From assembly GCF_900583165.1 (NCBI RefSeq), contig NZ_UTKY01000001.1, positions 186,001-250,000 on the forward strand: a stretch of DNA of 64,000 nucleotides, written 5' to 3'. This document shows, one piece after another, positions 9,218 through 18,734 of the stretch. This stretch comes from Pseudomonas viridiflava. GTDB taxonomy: Bacteria > Pseudomonadota > Gammaproteobacteria > Pseudomonadales > Pseudomonadaceae. The first letter of the stretch is position 1. Each line of letters starts with the position of its first letter. The notes beneath the pieces are model-generated. The model was not told the DNA's origin. It worked only from the letters and a program-made list of their open reading frames with translations, and ran no database searches. Both the position numbers and the translations under genes were made by a program.

Positions 9218-12200
9218 CTGGGGGGGTGTAATCGGTCAGGGCGTCGCGGATATCCGCACCCGCCAAATCGGTCTGGGCCTTGAGGTAATTCAGCGCCTTT
9301 TGCGAGTAGTCCGCAATGGGCGCATGCACGTTCAGCTCCTTGAGTTTCTGCAAGGCGCTTTCGTAATCATCGCGCTGGGTTCGCAAGGTTTCCAGGTAAC
9401 GCTCGCGCAACGCCTGCGCCGAAGTGGAAGGCGCGTCCGCCATCGCTTGTTGTACCTTTTGAAGGTGGGTTTGCGCGGTTTTTTTCTCCCTCTCGAATTC
9501 GCTCAGTTCTGTGCGCAATTGTTCGGCGCGCTTCTGCGCCAGGGTCTTGGCTTTCTGCAGCTGACTCTTGGGGCCGCCACCGCGCAGACGCAGGCGGGTG
9601 TCGACAAACCATTCGCCTTTACGGTTGTTGATCAACGGCGGGCCGGTGCGTTGTGCGTTGGCAGGGTCGACGATGAGCACCGTGCCGCTGTCCTCTACTG
9701 TCACCTCGAACCAGCGGGTACCAACCAAGGCGTAGAATTTACCGCCACCGGGGCGCAAGTGCAGGTGTGCACCCTGGACGCTGACAGGAGCGTCCAAATT
9801 GGCGGGCTGAGCGACCTTGAAGCTGTCCAACACCACGCCCAGTCGTATCGGCGTGCGGTTCAAGGCCCCAAGGGTGTGCAGCGGCTGCGTATGACTCGCG
9901 GGCAGATCATCAGCTTTTATCGAGGCCAGGTTAGTGACTCGTACTGGCCTGGGAAATGAAGCTTTGCGCGGCGCCAATGCACCTTTGGTGGACAACTGCG
10001 GGCGCGTCCTCGGGCCGCCACGGGAGATACCGTGCAGGGCGACGGCCATGCCCAGGTTGAGCAGCAATTCGCTCATGGCCTCCCAAGGCGACTGCTGGAC
10101 CGGGTGGTCGGTGGCATCGACCACTTGTTGAAGCTGGTCCATGATTTGCCAGATCCAGGCGGCTGCGCCGGCCGTCTGCCCCAGGAAGGGCAGTGCGGCG
10201 TTGAATATCAGCCAGCCGGTACGCTTGAACGTTTCCCAACGTGCCTCGGCATTCGACACCGACTGACGGTCTGCCAGCTCCACCAGGGCGCAGGCATTGG
10301 CGATATACAGTGTGGCGAAAATATTGCCTTCCAGCGCATGTTCGCCGAGCGCTAACGGCCCGCTCAAGGTCCAGAGTTTGAGCGGGTCTACCATAAAGTC
10401 CGCTGCCGCCCAGGGCGATGGCAGGGCACCGGGGAACACGTAGCGGGTGTAGTCCTCGCGTACGTCATCGGGTAACCATGCCAGGACCGATTCGCGCAAT
10501 CGCGATGATTGTTGGAGGGCATACAGCAGGTTGGCCGGCGAAGGGTATTGGATCAGCGGCGGATCCAACAGGGGTCGATAAAGCAAACAGGGTCCGGCCT
10601 CCGGGTCTCGCGGCCCGATTACGTACATGTTCGCCACCTCATCCTCGGTACCCTCGGTGCGTCGTTGCGGGGCGAATGCCAGTGGACGCAAGTCGATACG
10701 CTGCCCGTCGACTTCGCGGTCGGTCAACGCTTCCTGCATAAGCGCTGCGACGTACCGGTAACCTCGCTCATCCAGGCCGTGCTGCCCGCGAATCTTGCAT
10801 TGCATTGCCAACAGCGGCAGCTGGATTCGCAGGTTCTGGGTGTACAGCCGCTGGCGTCGCAAGGACTCTCGAGGGTCGCTGAGCAGCGTACTGTCGACCA
10901 AGGCCGGGTAGCGGCTGCCCACATCGATGCGCTTGATCAGGCTTTCCACGCAACTGACGGTCAACCACTGCGGCAGCGGCTTACCGTCCGTCGAACGTAT
11001 GGTCTTGTTGCCGAGCGGTACGGCGATCAGGTTTTGCAAGGCCAGTTCAGCAAGGCTGAAGACCGTCGTGTCGATTCTTCCGGGAACGGTGAAGAGCCCC
11101 CAGATGACAGGGCTTTGAACCATCAACTCGACATTGGCGAGCACCAGCGTGTCGGAGTCCGCATGTTCATTGAGCATTTCAGCGTTCAGTTGGTCGAGGG
11201 CGTACTCCTGGATCGGATCAATGGCGTCCAGATAGGACTTGCCTTCATTGGCGCGATGCAGCGTCGCCAGGTCCTTGAGGTGTCGCGAGAATGCGTTGAG
11301 GTCGGACGTGGACGCCTGCTCCAACCACTCCGGCAGCGCTTGCTGGAACCACTGCATATCGGCATCGCCCATGGTTTTCTGGGTGCTGGGCGGGGCTGCG
11401 AGTGCTGCGGGGCTGACGGTGCCGCCGCGGATCTCGGAAAAATCTATCGCGCCTATACCCTTGATCTGCGTCGCAATCAGTTCACAGGCCAGATAGTCGA
11501 AGTAATCGCCTTCGGGCTGCACCAGGCGCCACTGGATCTGCTCATGTATAGCCGCAGCATCGATCAAAGCCGGTAGGGCTTTGCCCAGATTGTCCAGGGA
11601 GCTGAACTTGTCATAGCCCAGCAAGACTGAGTGCGTGAGGATCACCTCAACGCCGTCCTGACGCCCGATCAGCACAGTGACCAAATGTTCGTCGAGGTGA
11701 CGGACGTTGCCCTTGCTATCTATTTCGTCGATATCCAGCACATAGGCAAGGGTGGCGTAGGGGTCGTCATCCCGTCTATCTTCGAGAAGGGGCGCGCGAT
11801 ACAGCTGGCGTGCCATCAGGCAGTCCTGCACGGTCCAGCCTTCCACCTGATCCACATTCCAGGCATCGCGCAGGGCGCTCGACAATCGGTGCCAATGAGG
11901 CCCGTCACCGTTGGACTGGTTCCAGAAATTAACTTGCTGATCTTGATAGCCGCAGAGCATCACCGGTGCCAGCCTATTGATCAGGCCGGCGATCTCGTCG
12001 ATGCGCACGGGCAGGTGCACGGCCGGTTCAACGTAGGATTGGCGGGTGAGAAAATGTTCACCCTCGAGATAAATCGCGGGAACGCCCAGCACTGCCTGCT
12101 TTGCCAATATTTCACTTAATGTCTGGTACTGCGGCCGCCCAGCGACGATCTGCCCGTCGACAAGCGACCAGGCGGGTGTGCCGACCATGGTGGTTGTGGG

Positions 12201-12347
12201 ATCAATGTTCAGGGTGCTGTAGCACTCCTGCAATTGCTCGCGCAGCAGGGTCGCGGCTACGTCGTGGAAGGACGGCCCGGCGGACAGTAGATCGAGCACG
12301 GCTAAGCTTGAGTCGGGCCGTGTGGGGTGAAGCGGGGTTGAAGTCAT
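9156..12347 (-). CDS. 5' part of a frameshifted DUF6543/dermonecrotic-toxin-like gene
   Basis: 1063 codons from an ATG at 12347 preceded by AGGA at good spacing. The protein is a full-length paralogue of the one at 1-4332: N-terminal region, central 'NAALPFLGQ' and 'AAWIWQIMD' hydrophobic segment near residue 720, 'TRLRLRGGG' near residue 930, then a highly charged segment (roughly residues 935-1010) that looks like coiled coil. Homology stops at 'TDYTP' where a C7 run shifts the frame; the last 20 or so residues are out-of-frame sequence. Removing one C joins it to the 3' half and gives a protein of about 1530 residues. No signal peptide and no catalytic motif I can name. Lies upstream of the AraC gene on the same strand. 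Toxin role is inference from family resemblance. Confidence 0.78.
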   Translation of the reverse strand: MTSTPLHPTRPDSSLAVLDLLSAGPSFHDVAATLLREQLQECYSTLNIDPTTTMVGTPAWSLVDGQIVAGRPQYQTLSEILAKQAVLGVPAIYLEGEHFLTRQSYVEPAVHLPVRIDEIAGLINRLAPVMLCGYQDQQVNFWNQSNGDGPHWHRLSSALRDAWNVDQVEGWTVQDCLMARQLYRAPLLEDRRDDDPYATLAYVLDIDEIDSKGNVRHLDEHLVTVLIGRQDGVEVILTHSVLLGYDKFSSLDNLGKALPALIDAAAIHEQIQWRLVQPEGDYFDYLACELIATQIKGIGAIDFSEIRGGTVSPAALAAPPSTQKTMGDADMQWFQQALPEWLEQASTSDLNAFSRHLKDLATLHRANEGKSYLDAIDPIQEYALDQLNAEMLNEHADSDTLVLANVELMVQSPVIWGLFTVPGRIDTTVFSLAELALQNLIAVPLGNKTIRSTDGKPLPQWLTVSCVESLIKRIDVGSRYPALVDSTLLSDPRESLRRQRLYTQNLRIQLPLLAMQCKIRGQHGLDERGYRYVAALMQEALTDREVDGQRIDLRPLAFAPQRRTEGTEDEVANMYVIGPRDPEAGPCLLYRPLLDPPLIQYPSPANLLYALQQSSRLRESVLAWLPDDVREDYTRYVFPGALPSPWAAADFMVDPLKLWTLSGPLALGEHALEGNIFATLYIANACALVELADRQSVSNAEARWETFKRTGWLIFNAALPFLGQTAGAAAWIWQIMDQLQQVVDATDHPVQQSPWEAMSELLLNLGMAVALHGISRGGPRTRPQLSTKGALAPRKASFPRPVRVTNLASIKADDLPASHTQPLHTLGALNRTPIRLGVVLDSFKVAQPANLDAPVSVQGAHLHLRPGGGKFYALVGTRWFEVTVEDSGTVLIVDPANAQRTGPPLINNRKGEWFVDTRLRLRGGGPKSQLQKAKTLAQKRAEQLRTELSEFEREKKTAQTHLQKVQQAMADAPSTSAQALRERYLETLRTQRDDYESALQKLKELNVHAPIADYSQKALNYLKAQTDLAGADIRDALTDYTPPVAQRAGAIGPPGARTPSTQY
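9220..9226 (-). repeat. Homopolymer C7 tract at the frameshift junction
   Basis: Seven C on the coding (minus) strand, G7 on the plus strand. The upstream frame reads Thr-Pro-Pro-Val through it. A tract of six C would read Thr-Pro-Gln-Leu-Arg-Asn and join the two open frames exactly. The overlap between the two frames (9156-9217) lies immediately 3' of the tract. A mononucleotide run at the break fits replication slippage (phase variation), transcriptional or ribosomal slippage, or a base-calling error. Confidence 0.8.
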
Positions 12348-12454
12348 GGACAGTTCCTGACGTGCCTAGGGTTGGAGAACAACCCGAGGGCATGCCTCGG
12401 GTGTCGCCATGCTAGAAAACGCGGGGTCAGGAAAGCGGTGATTATGTAGGGGGT

Positions 12455-13447
12455 TTAGCCCAGCTCACCGCACAGGTTGGTTTCCACCAGTCGGCGGACC
12501 TCTGGGGTGTCCAGGCCTGCACCGAGCAGGGCATTGAGCTTGCCGAACGCCGCTTCACGGGTCATGCCACCACCCGACAGCACGCCCACGCCACGCAGGC
12601 GACTGCCGGCTTCGTAGACATCCAGCTCCACGCCGCCTTCATGGCATTGGGTGATTGCCACCACCACCACGCCTTGGGCCTGCGCACGCTCAAGGCTGGC
12701 GAGGAACTCAGGGTTGTCGCTGGGGCCGGTGCCGCTGCCGAAGCATTCGAGGATCAGCGCTTGAATGCCGCTGCCGATCATGGCGTCCAGCTGCGCCGCG
12801 CCGATACCCGGAACCAGCGGCAGCACGCCGACGTTGGCCAAGGCCTTGGGCTGGCGATAGTCCAACGCTGCAGAGATGGACTCGGCCCGCGCCACGCCAC
12901 CCTGGCGATTCAACGCCGCGAATGGGTTGCGGCCGAAGCTGCGAATCTTCGCGCAGGCGGTGGGCGCCATCATCGCGCCGTGGAAGTGCAGGTGCACACC
13001 CGGCGCCAGGCCAGCGCCCAGGGCTTGCAGCGCGCCGTTGACGTTTTCCCAGGCATCGCTGTCCGGCACGCCGGCGGGCAACATCGAACCGGTGAATACC
13101 ACGGGGGCCGGCAGGCCCAGCAGTTGGAAGCTCAAGGCCGCCGCGCTGTAGGCCAGGGTGTCGGTACCATGCAGGATCAGCACGCTGTCGCAGCCGCCGT
13201 CCACCGCGTCAATCACGGCGGCGCGCAAACGCTGCCAGTACGCCGGGTTCATGTTGGCGCTGTCGATCAGCGGGGCCATTTCCTGGAAGCGCCAAGCGGG
13301 CAATGCTTGACCTGCGAGCTGTTCGCGCATGCGCGCTTCGAAGCCGGAGGCAGGGGCCAGGCCATTGGCGCTGGCTTGCATGCCGATGGTGCCGCCGGTG
13401 TAGAGCACCATGACGTTGTTAGCTGCTTTAGAGCGAGAGAGGGGCAT
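12455..13447 (-). CDS. ansA: L-asparaginase (type I, cytoplasmic)
   Basis: Hydrolyses L-asparagine to aspartate and ammonia. Both family signatures are present: 'TGGTIG' at residues 17-22 with the nucleophilic threonine, and 'HGTDT' at 93-97 with the second catalytic threonine/aspartate pair. 330 residues and no signal peptide, so cytoplasmic. AGGAG lies 8 bases before the ATG. It follows the amino-acid symporter gene on the same strand, but a strong terminator hairpin lies between them, so it may depend on readthrough or its own promoter. With the aspartase gene nearby it forms a route asparagine to aspartate to fumarate plus ammonia. Confidence 0.92.
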   Translation of the reverse strand: MPLSRSKAANNVMVLYTGGTIGMQASANGLAPASGFEARMREQLAGQALPAWRFQEMAPLIDSANMNPAYWQRLRAAVIDAVDGGCDSVLILHGTDTLAYSAAALSFQLLGLPAPVVFTGSMLPAGVPDSDAWENVNGALQALGAGLAPGVHLHFHGAMMAPTACAKIRSFGRNPFAALNRQGGVARAESISAALDYRQPKALANVGVLPLVPGIGAAQLDAMIGSGIQALILECFGSGTGPSDNPEFLASLERAQAQGVVVVAITQCHEGGVELDVYEAGSRLRGVGVLSGGGMTREAAFGKLNALLGAGLDTPEVRRLVETNLCGELG

Positions 13448-13464
13448 CGAAAAATCTCCTGAAC

Positions 13465-13508
13465 AAAAAACGCCGCACGGCCCCGAGCATGCCCAAGGTC
13501 GTGCGGCG
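13465..13508 (-). terminator. Rho-independent terminator between symporter and asparaginase genes
   Basis: On the minus strand CGCCGCACG / CGTGCGGCG forms a long GC-rich stem followed by six T. It begins 16 bases after the symporter stop, and its T run lies just ahead of the ansA ribosome-binding site. Confidence 0.8.
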
Positions 13509-13524
13509 TGTCATCTGTCGACGC

Positions 13525-14970
13525 TTAGCGCTGGGCTTGAGCGTGCAGTTCAGCCGATGGAGCGGCCTCAGGTTTTACTGGATTGGCCGGCCAGGCCTTG
13601 CGGTCCAGATCCAGGTCAGGGAACTGGCTGGAGTCGAACACCGGGGTCTTGATGCCGGCTGCGCGCTGGTTGTCGTAGTCGTTCAGGATGCGCATGGCGA
13701 TCTTGAACAGGAACGCCAAGGCGAACAGGTTGACGAAGGCCAGCATCGTCATGGTGATGTCGGCAAACGCGAACACGGTGCCGAGGTTCTCGATCGAACC
13801 CCAGAAGATCAGCAGCAGCACCAGTGCGCGGTAGCCCATCAGCACCTTGCGGTTGTTGCCCACCAAAAAGCGCAGGTTGCTCTCGCCGAGGTAGTAGTTG
13901 TACATGATCGAGGTGAACACGAACAACGCCAGCGCTACGGAGATAAACATGCGGCCCCAGTCACCCACGACTGCCGCCAGGGAGTTCTGGGTCAGGGCAA
14001 TGCCGTCGCCTTCAAAGCCTGGGGTGTAGAAACCGGAGAGCAGGATCAGCAGCGCGGTGCAGGTGCAGATCACGAAGGTGTCGAGGAACACGCTGAATGC
14101 CTGAACCACGCCCTGGGCAATCGGGTGCTCAACGGAAGCCACGGCTGCTACGTTAGGCGCACTGCCCAAGCCGGCTTCGTTGGCGAACACGCCGCGCTTC
14201 ACACCCATGATGATCGCGCTGCCCACCAGGCCACCGAAGGCTTGGTCCAGGCCGAAGGCACTCTTGACGATGGTCGCGAGCATGGCCGGTACGTGGTCGA
14301 ACTGCAGCACGATCACGTACAGGGTCACAGCGATGTAGACCAGGGTCTTGACCGGTACTAGCAGGTCGGCGATCGAGGCGATGCGCTTGATCCCGCCGAT
14401 GAATACCAGGCCCAGCAATACTGCCAGCGCCAGGCCGGTGTAGGTGGTGTCGAGGCCAAAGGCGTTGTTCAGCGAGTGGGTCACGGCGTGGGCTTGCAGG
14501 CCGTTGAAGGCGAAGCCAAAGGTCACCAGCAGCAGAAATGCCATGACCATCCCCAGCCAGCGCTTGTGCAAGCCGTGCTGGATGTAATACGCCGGGCCAC
14601 CACGGTAGGTGCCTTCAGCGTCGGTACGTTTGTATAGCTGGCCAAGGGAGCACTCGATAAAGCTCGACGACATGCCCACCAGTGCGGTGACCCACATCCA
14701 GAACACGGCGCCCGGACCACCCAGGGTCACGGCAATACCGACACCGGCGATGTTACCGGCACCCACGCGGCCGGCCAGGCTGAGCATCAGCGCCTGGAAC
14801 GAACTGAGTTGGCCGGAGCTGCTCTTGAGGCTGTCTTTAAACACCGAAAACATGTGGAAAAAGTGACGCAGCTGCACGAATCGCGAGCGAATCGTGAAAT
14901 AACCGCCGAGCCCGACAATGAGCACGATCAGTACTTTCCCTGAGAGGAAGTCGTTGATGACTTCGAGCAT
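13525..14970 (-). CDS. Alanine/glycine:cation symporter (AGCS family)
   Basis: Inner-membrane sodium-coupled amino-acid importer of the AGCS (DAACS-type) family. 481 residues with about ten hydrophobic segments. Family blocks seen are 'GRVGAGNIAGVGIAVTLGG', 'GGPAYYIQHGL' and 'GVKRGVFANEAGLGSAPN'. The C-terminus is hydrophilic and proline/alanine-rich. The neighbours (asparaginase, aspartase) suggest a role in supplying asparagine or a related amino acid, although family members usually carry alanine or glycine. The position next to ansA resembles PA2252-PA2253 of P. aeruginosa. Substrate is inference. Confidence 0.88.
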   Translation of the reverse strand: MLEVINDFLSGKVLIVLIVGLGGYFTIRSRFVQLRHFFHMFSVFKDSLKSSSGQLSSFQALMLSLAGRVGAGNIAGVGIAVTLGGPGAVFWMWVTALVGMSSSFIECSLGQLYKRTDAEGTYRGGPAYYIQHGLHKRWLGMVMAFLLLVTFGFAFNGLQAHAVTHSLNNAFGLDTTYTGLALAVLLGLVFIGGIKRIASIADLLVPVKTLVYIAVTLYVIVLQFDHVPAMLATIVKSAFGLDQAFGGLVGSAIIMGVKRGVFANEAGLGSAPNVAAVASVEHPIAQGVVQAFSVFLDTFVICTCTALLILLSGFYTPGFEGDGIALTQNSLAAVVGDWGRMFISVALALFVFTSIMYNYYLGESNLRFLVGNNRKVLMGYRALVLLLIFWGSIENLGTVFAFADITMTMLAFVNLFALAFLFKIAMRILNDYDNQRAAGIKTPVFDSSQFPDLDLDRKAWPANPVKPEAAPSAELHAQAQR

Positions 14971-15191
14971 GGAGTGTTCCTCGCTGATTTTTCTAATGGC
15001 AAACGCAGGACGGTTCGACGCCGTCGCATAGCACCAGGCAGTGCGCGACAGTTCGACCCCAATCCTTTTGCGGGTTGTTATTCATGCGGTTTCGCGATGT
15101 TTGCGCGCCTCGTTACCGACGGCCGCAGACGCGAGAGGGGCGGCACTATACCTAGGCGAACGTGATCCGTCTGCCCGGGGCGATTAAAGGT
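14971..15191. other. Non-coding upstream region of the AGCS gene
   Basis: First part of a 414-base gap between the AGCS start and the aspartase stop. I see no gene here; it must hold the promoter of the symporter gene, but no convincing promoter or operator could be picked. The rest of the gap holds a REPIN and the aspartase terminator. Confidence 0.5.
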
Positions 15192-15293
15192 TTGTAGGAG
15201 CGAGCTTGCTCGCGAAGGTCGTGAACGATAATGCGTACCTCCAGGATAAACGTGGTGTCTTGCAGTTTTTCGCGAGCAAGCTCGCTCCTACAA
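15192..15293. repeat. REPIN of the GTAGGAGCGAGCTTGCTCGC type
   Basis: Two inverted REP copies (arms 15192-15216 and 15269-15293), each with its own small palindrome GCGAGCTTGCTCGC, flank a 52-base spacer. The sequence family differs from the other REPINs in the window. Confidence 0.88.
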
Positions 15294-15294
15294 G

Positions 15295-15331
15295 CAAAAA
15301 AAAGGGCCTGAAGAACGAGCCTTCAGGCCCT
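15295..15331 (-). terminator. Rho-independent terminator of aspA
   Basis: On the minus strand GGGCCTGAAG / CTTCAGGCCC (10 bp, 7-base loop) is followed by an unbroken T run. It lies about 54 bases after the aspA stop and abuts the REPIN. Confidence 0.9.
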
Positions 15332-15384
15332 CAAAAGGTGAGAGGTGTCTAGTCCCTCAACCTGGTGAGCGGTGCAACAAACGC

Positions 15385-16809
<1,425 letters not shown>

Positions 16810-16991
16810 GACGGAAATCATCTCGATAGGGACCCGGAACTGGCCGGAACGCTGCGAATGCTAGGCTTGTGCAGCTTTTTGGGCCAATGCTGTTCAGCAC
16901 TGGCCTATGCATAAACGGCATAATGCAAGTGTGACCCGGCTATCATGGCGGGCGTGTGTGCCAAAATGGTGCGTACCCGTGGAGGGAAGTG

Positions 16992-17915
16992 ATGAACCTT
17001 GAGAGCAAATGGCTGGAAGACTTCAGCGCCCTGGCGGCCACCCGCAGCTTTTCCCAGGCAGCCGAGCGGCGCTTTGTGACCCAGCCGGCGTTCAGCCGAC
17101 GCATCCGCAGCCTTGAGGCCGCCCTGGGTTTGACCTTGGTCAATCGCTCGCGCACCCCCGTGGAGCTCACGGCGGCGGGGCAGCTGTTCCTGGTCACGGC
17201 ACGTACCGTGGTCGAGCAGCTCGGCGAAGTGCTGCGTCATTTGCATCATCTGGAAGGCGGGCAGGGCGAAGTCATGCAAGTGGCCGCCGCCCACTCCTTG
17301 GCGCTGGGCTTCTTCCCGCGCTGGATCGCGCAACTGCGCAACGAAGGCCTGAACATCGCCACGCGATTGGTGGCCACCAACGTTGGCGACGCCGTGCATG
17401 CCCTGCGTGAAGGCGGCTGCGACTTGATGCTGGCGTTCTACGACCCTGATGCCGCGATGCAGATGGACGCCGAGATCTTCCCCTCATTGCACCTGGGCAA
17501 CACCGAGATGCTCCCGGTGTGCGCCGCCGATGCCGAAGGCAAGCCGTTGTTCGACCTGGAAGGCGAGGGCAGTGTGCCGCTTTTGGCCTACAGCGCGGGT
17601 GCGTTCCTTGGCCGTTCGGTGCATTTGCTATTGCGCCAACGCGCGCTGCGTTTCACCACCGTGTATGAAACCGCCATGGCCGACAGCCTCAAGAGCATGG
17701 CCCTGGAAGGCCTGGGCATCGCCTGGGTGCCGCAGTTGAGCGTACGTGCGGAACTGGCCCGCGGCGAGTTGGTGGTGTGCGGCGGGCCGCAATGGCATGT
17801 GCCACTGGAGATTCGCCTGTACCGCTGTGCGTTGGTACGCAAGGCGAATGTGCGGTTGTTGTGGCGCAAGTTGGAGGGTGGGGCTGTACAGAGTTCGTCG
17901 GTCGAACGCGGTTAA
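16992..17915 (+). CDS. LysR-family transcriptional regulator
   Basis: 307 residues. N-terminal winged helix-turn-helix over roughly residues 5-62 ('ARSFSQAAERR'-like block, 'QPAFSRRIRSLEAALGL') and a C-terminal LysR substrate-binding domain ('GLGIAWVPQLSV'). GGAGGGA lies 5-6 bases before the ATG at 16992. It is transcribed divergently from aspA, the usual position for a LysR protein acting on its neighbour, so control of aspartase by an amino-acid or C4-acid effector is the likely role (inference). A REPIN follows directly after the stop. Confidence 0.9.
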   Translation: MNLESKWLEDFSALAATRSFSQAAERRFVTQPAFSRRIRSLEAALGLTLVNRSRTPVELTAAGQLFLVTARTVVEQLGEVLRHLHHLEGGQGEVMQVAAAHSLALGFFPRWIAQLRNEGLNIATRLVATNVGDAVHALREGGCDLMLAFYDPDAAMQMDAEIFPSLHLGNTEMLPVCAADAEGKPLFDLEGEGSVPLLAYSAGAFLGRSVHLLLRQRALRFTTVYETAMADSLKSMALEGLGIAWVPQLSVRAELARGELVVCGGPQWHVPLEIRLYRCALVRKANVRLLWRKLEGGAVQSSSVERG

Positions 17916-17916
17916 A

Positions 17917-18005
17917 TGTGGGAGCTGGCTTGCCTGCGATGGCGGTGGATCAGTGACTCAAATGCTGGCTGATACACCGCCATCGCAGGCAAGCCAGCTC
18001 CCACA
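17917..18005. repeat. REPIN of the GTGGGAGCTGGCTTGCC type
   Basis: Inverted REP arms at 17917-17940 and 17982-18005 around a 41-base spacer. It begins one base after the lysR stop, so transcripts of lysR end in a long hairpin. The same variant recurs at 29025-29111. Confidence 0.88.
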
Positions 18006-18107
18006 GTGTTTCGTGGTGTTTTCGCTGACCTTAAAGTCAATAAAACCGCCACTTTGCCCCGCTAGACAGATGGTCATCCAAGGGGCTGTTTATCTTGATT
18101 ATTACGG

Positions 18108-18193
18108 TATACTGCGCGGCCTTCGGCCGGTCCAACCGGCCTTAATTCGTACAACAAGCCACGCCGGATTTCCCGCGTGGCTTGTTGTTTTTT
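18108..18193 (+). promoter_or_regulatory. purE leader with two hairpins: candidate attenuator or small RNA
   Basis: A TATACT hexamer (18108-18113) could be a -10 box, though the -35 is poor. Next come a tight hairpin GGCCGGT / ACCGGCC (18125-18141) and then a 14-bp perfect stem ACAACAAGCCACGC / GCGTGGCTTGTTGT (18151-18188) running into T6. The terminator lies 38 bases before the purE start and far from the previous gene's end, which already has a REPIN. So it acts either inside the purE leader (attenuation) or as the end of a separate RNA of about 75 nucleotides. Confidence 0.6.
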
Positions 18194-18231
18194 GACGCGC
18201 CTGTTGGCGCCCAGAGAGAAGAGGCACGACG

Positions 18232-18723
18232 ATGAGTGCATTGGTTGGCGTGATCATGGGCTCCAAGTCCGATTGGTCCACCCTTAGCCACACCGCCGAT
18301 ATGCTGGAAAAACTCGGCATTCCGTATGAAGTGAAAGTGGTCTCTGCCCACCGCACCCCGGATTTGCTGTTCCAGTATGCCGATGAAGCAGAATCCCGTG
18401 GCATCGAGGTGATCATCGCCGGTGCCGGCGGCGCAGCGCACCTGCCAGGCATGTGTGCAGCCAAGACTCACTTGCCGGTCCTTGGCGTGCCGGTGCAGTC
18501 GGCGATGCTCTCGGGCGTGGATTCGCTGTTGTCCATCGTGCAGATGCCTGCCGGCATTCCGGTGGCGACCCTGGCAATCGGCAAGGCCGGCGCGATCAAC
18601 GCCGCCTTGCTGTCGGCCAGCATCCTGGGCGCCAAGCACCCGCAGTTTCATGCGGTGCTGAAAAAATTCCGTGCTGAACAGACAGACAGCGTGCTGGACA
18701 ATCCAGACCCACGTATCGCCTGA
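18232..18723 (+). CDS. purE: N5-carboxyaminoimidazole ribonucleotide mutase
   Basis: Catalytic subunit of purine biosynthesis that converts N5-CAIR to CAIR. 163 residues, class I PurE. Motifs 'MGSKSDW' (residues 10-16), 'SAHRTPD' with the catalytic histidine near residue 40, and '[12 protein letters not shown]' near 65-75 are intact. An AGAAGAGG-type ribosome-binding site precedes the ATG. purK follows 11 bases after the stop. The leader carries a strong terminator hairpin, suggesting regulation at transcript elongation. Confidence 0.97.
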   Translation: MSALVGVIMGSKSDWSTLSHTADMLEKLGIPYEVKVVSAHRTPDLLFQYADEAESRGIEVIIAGAGGAAHLPGMCAAKTHLPVLGVPVQSAMLSGVDSLLSIVQMPAGIPVATLAIGKAGAINAALLSASILGAKHPQFHAVLKKFRAEQTDSVLDNPDPRIA

Positions 18724-18734
18724 GGTTGTTGACG

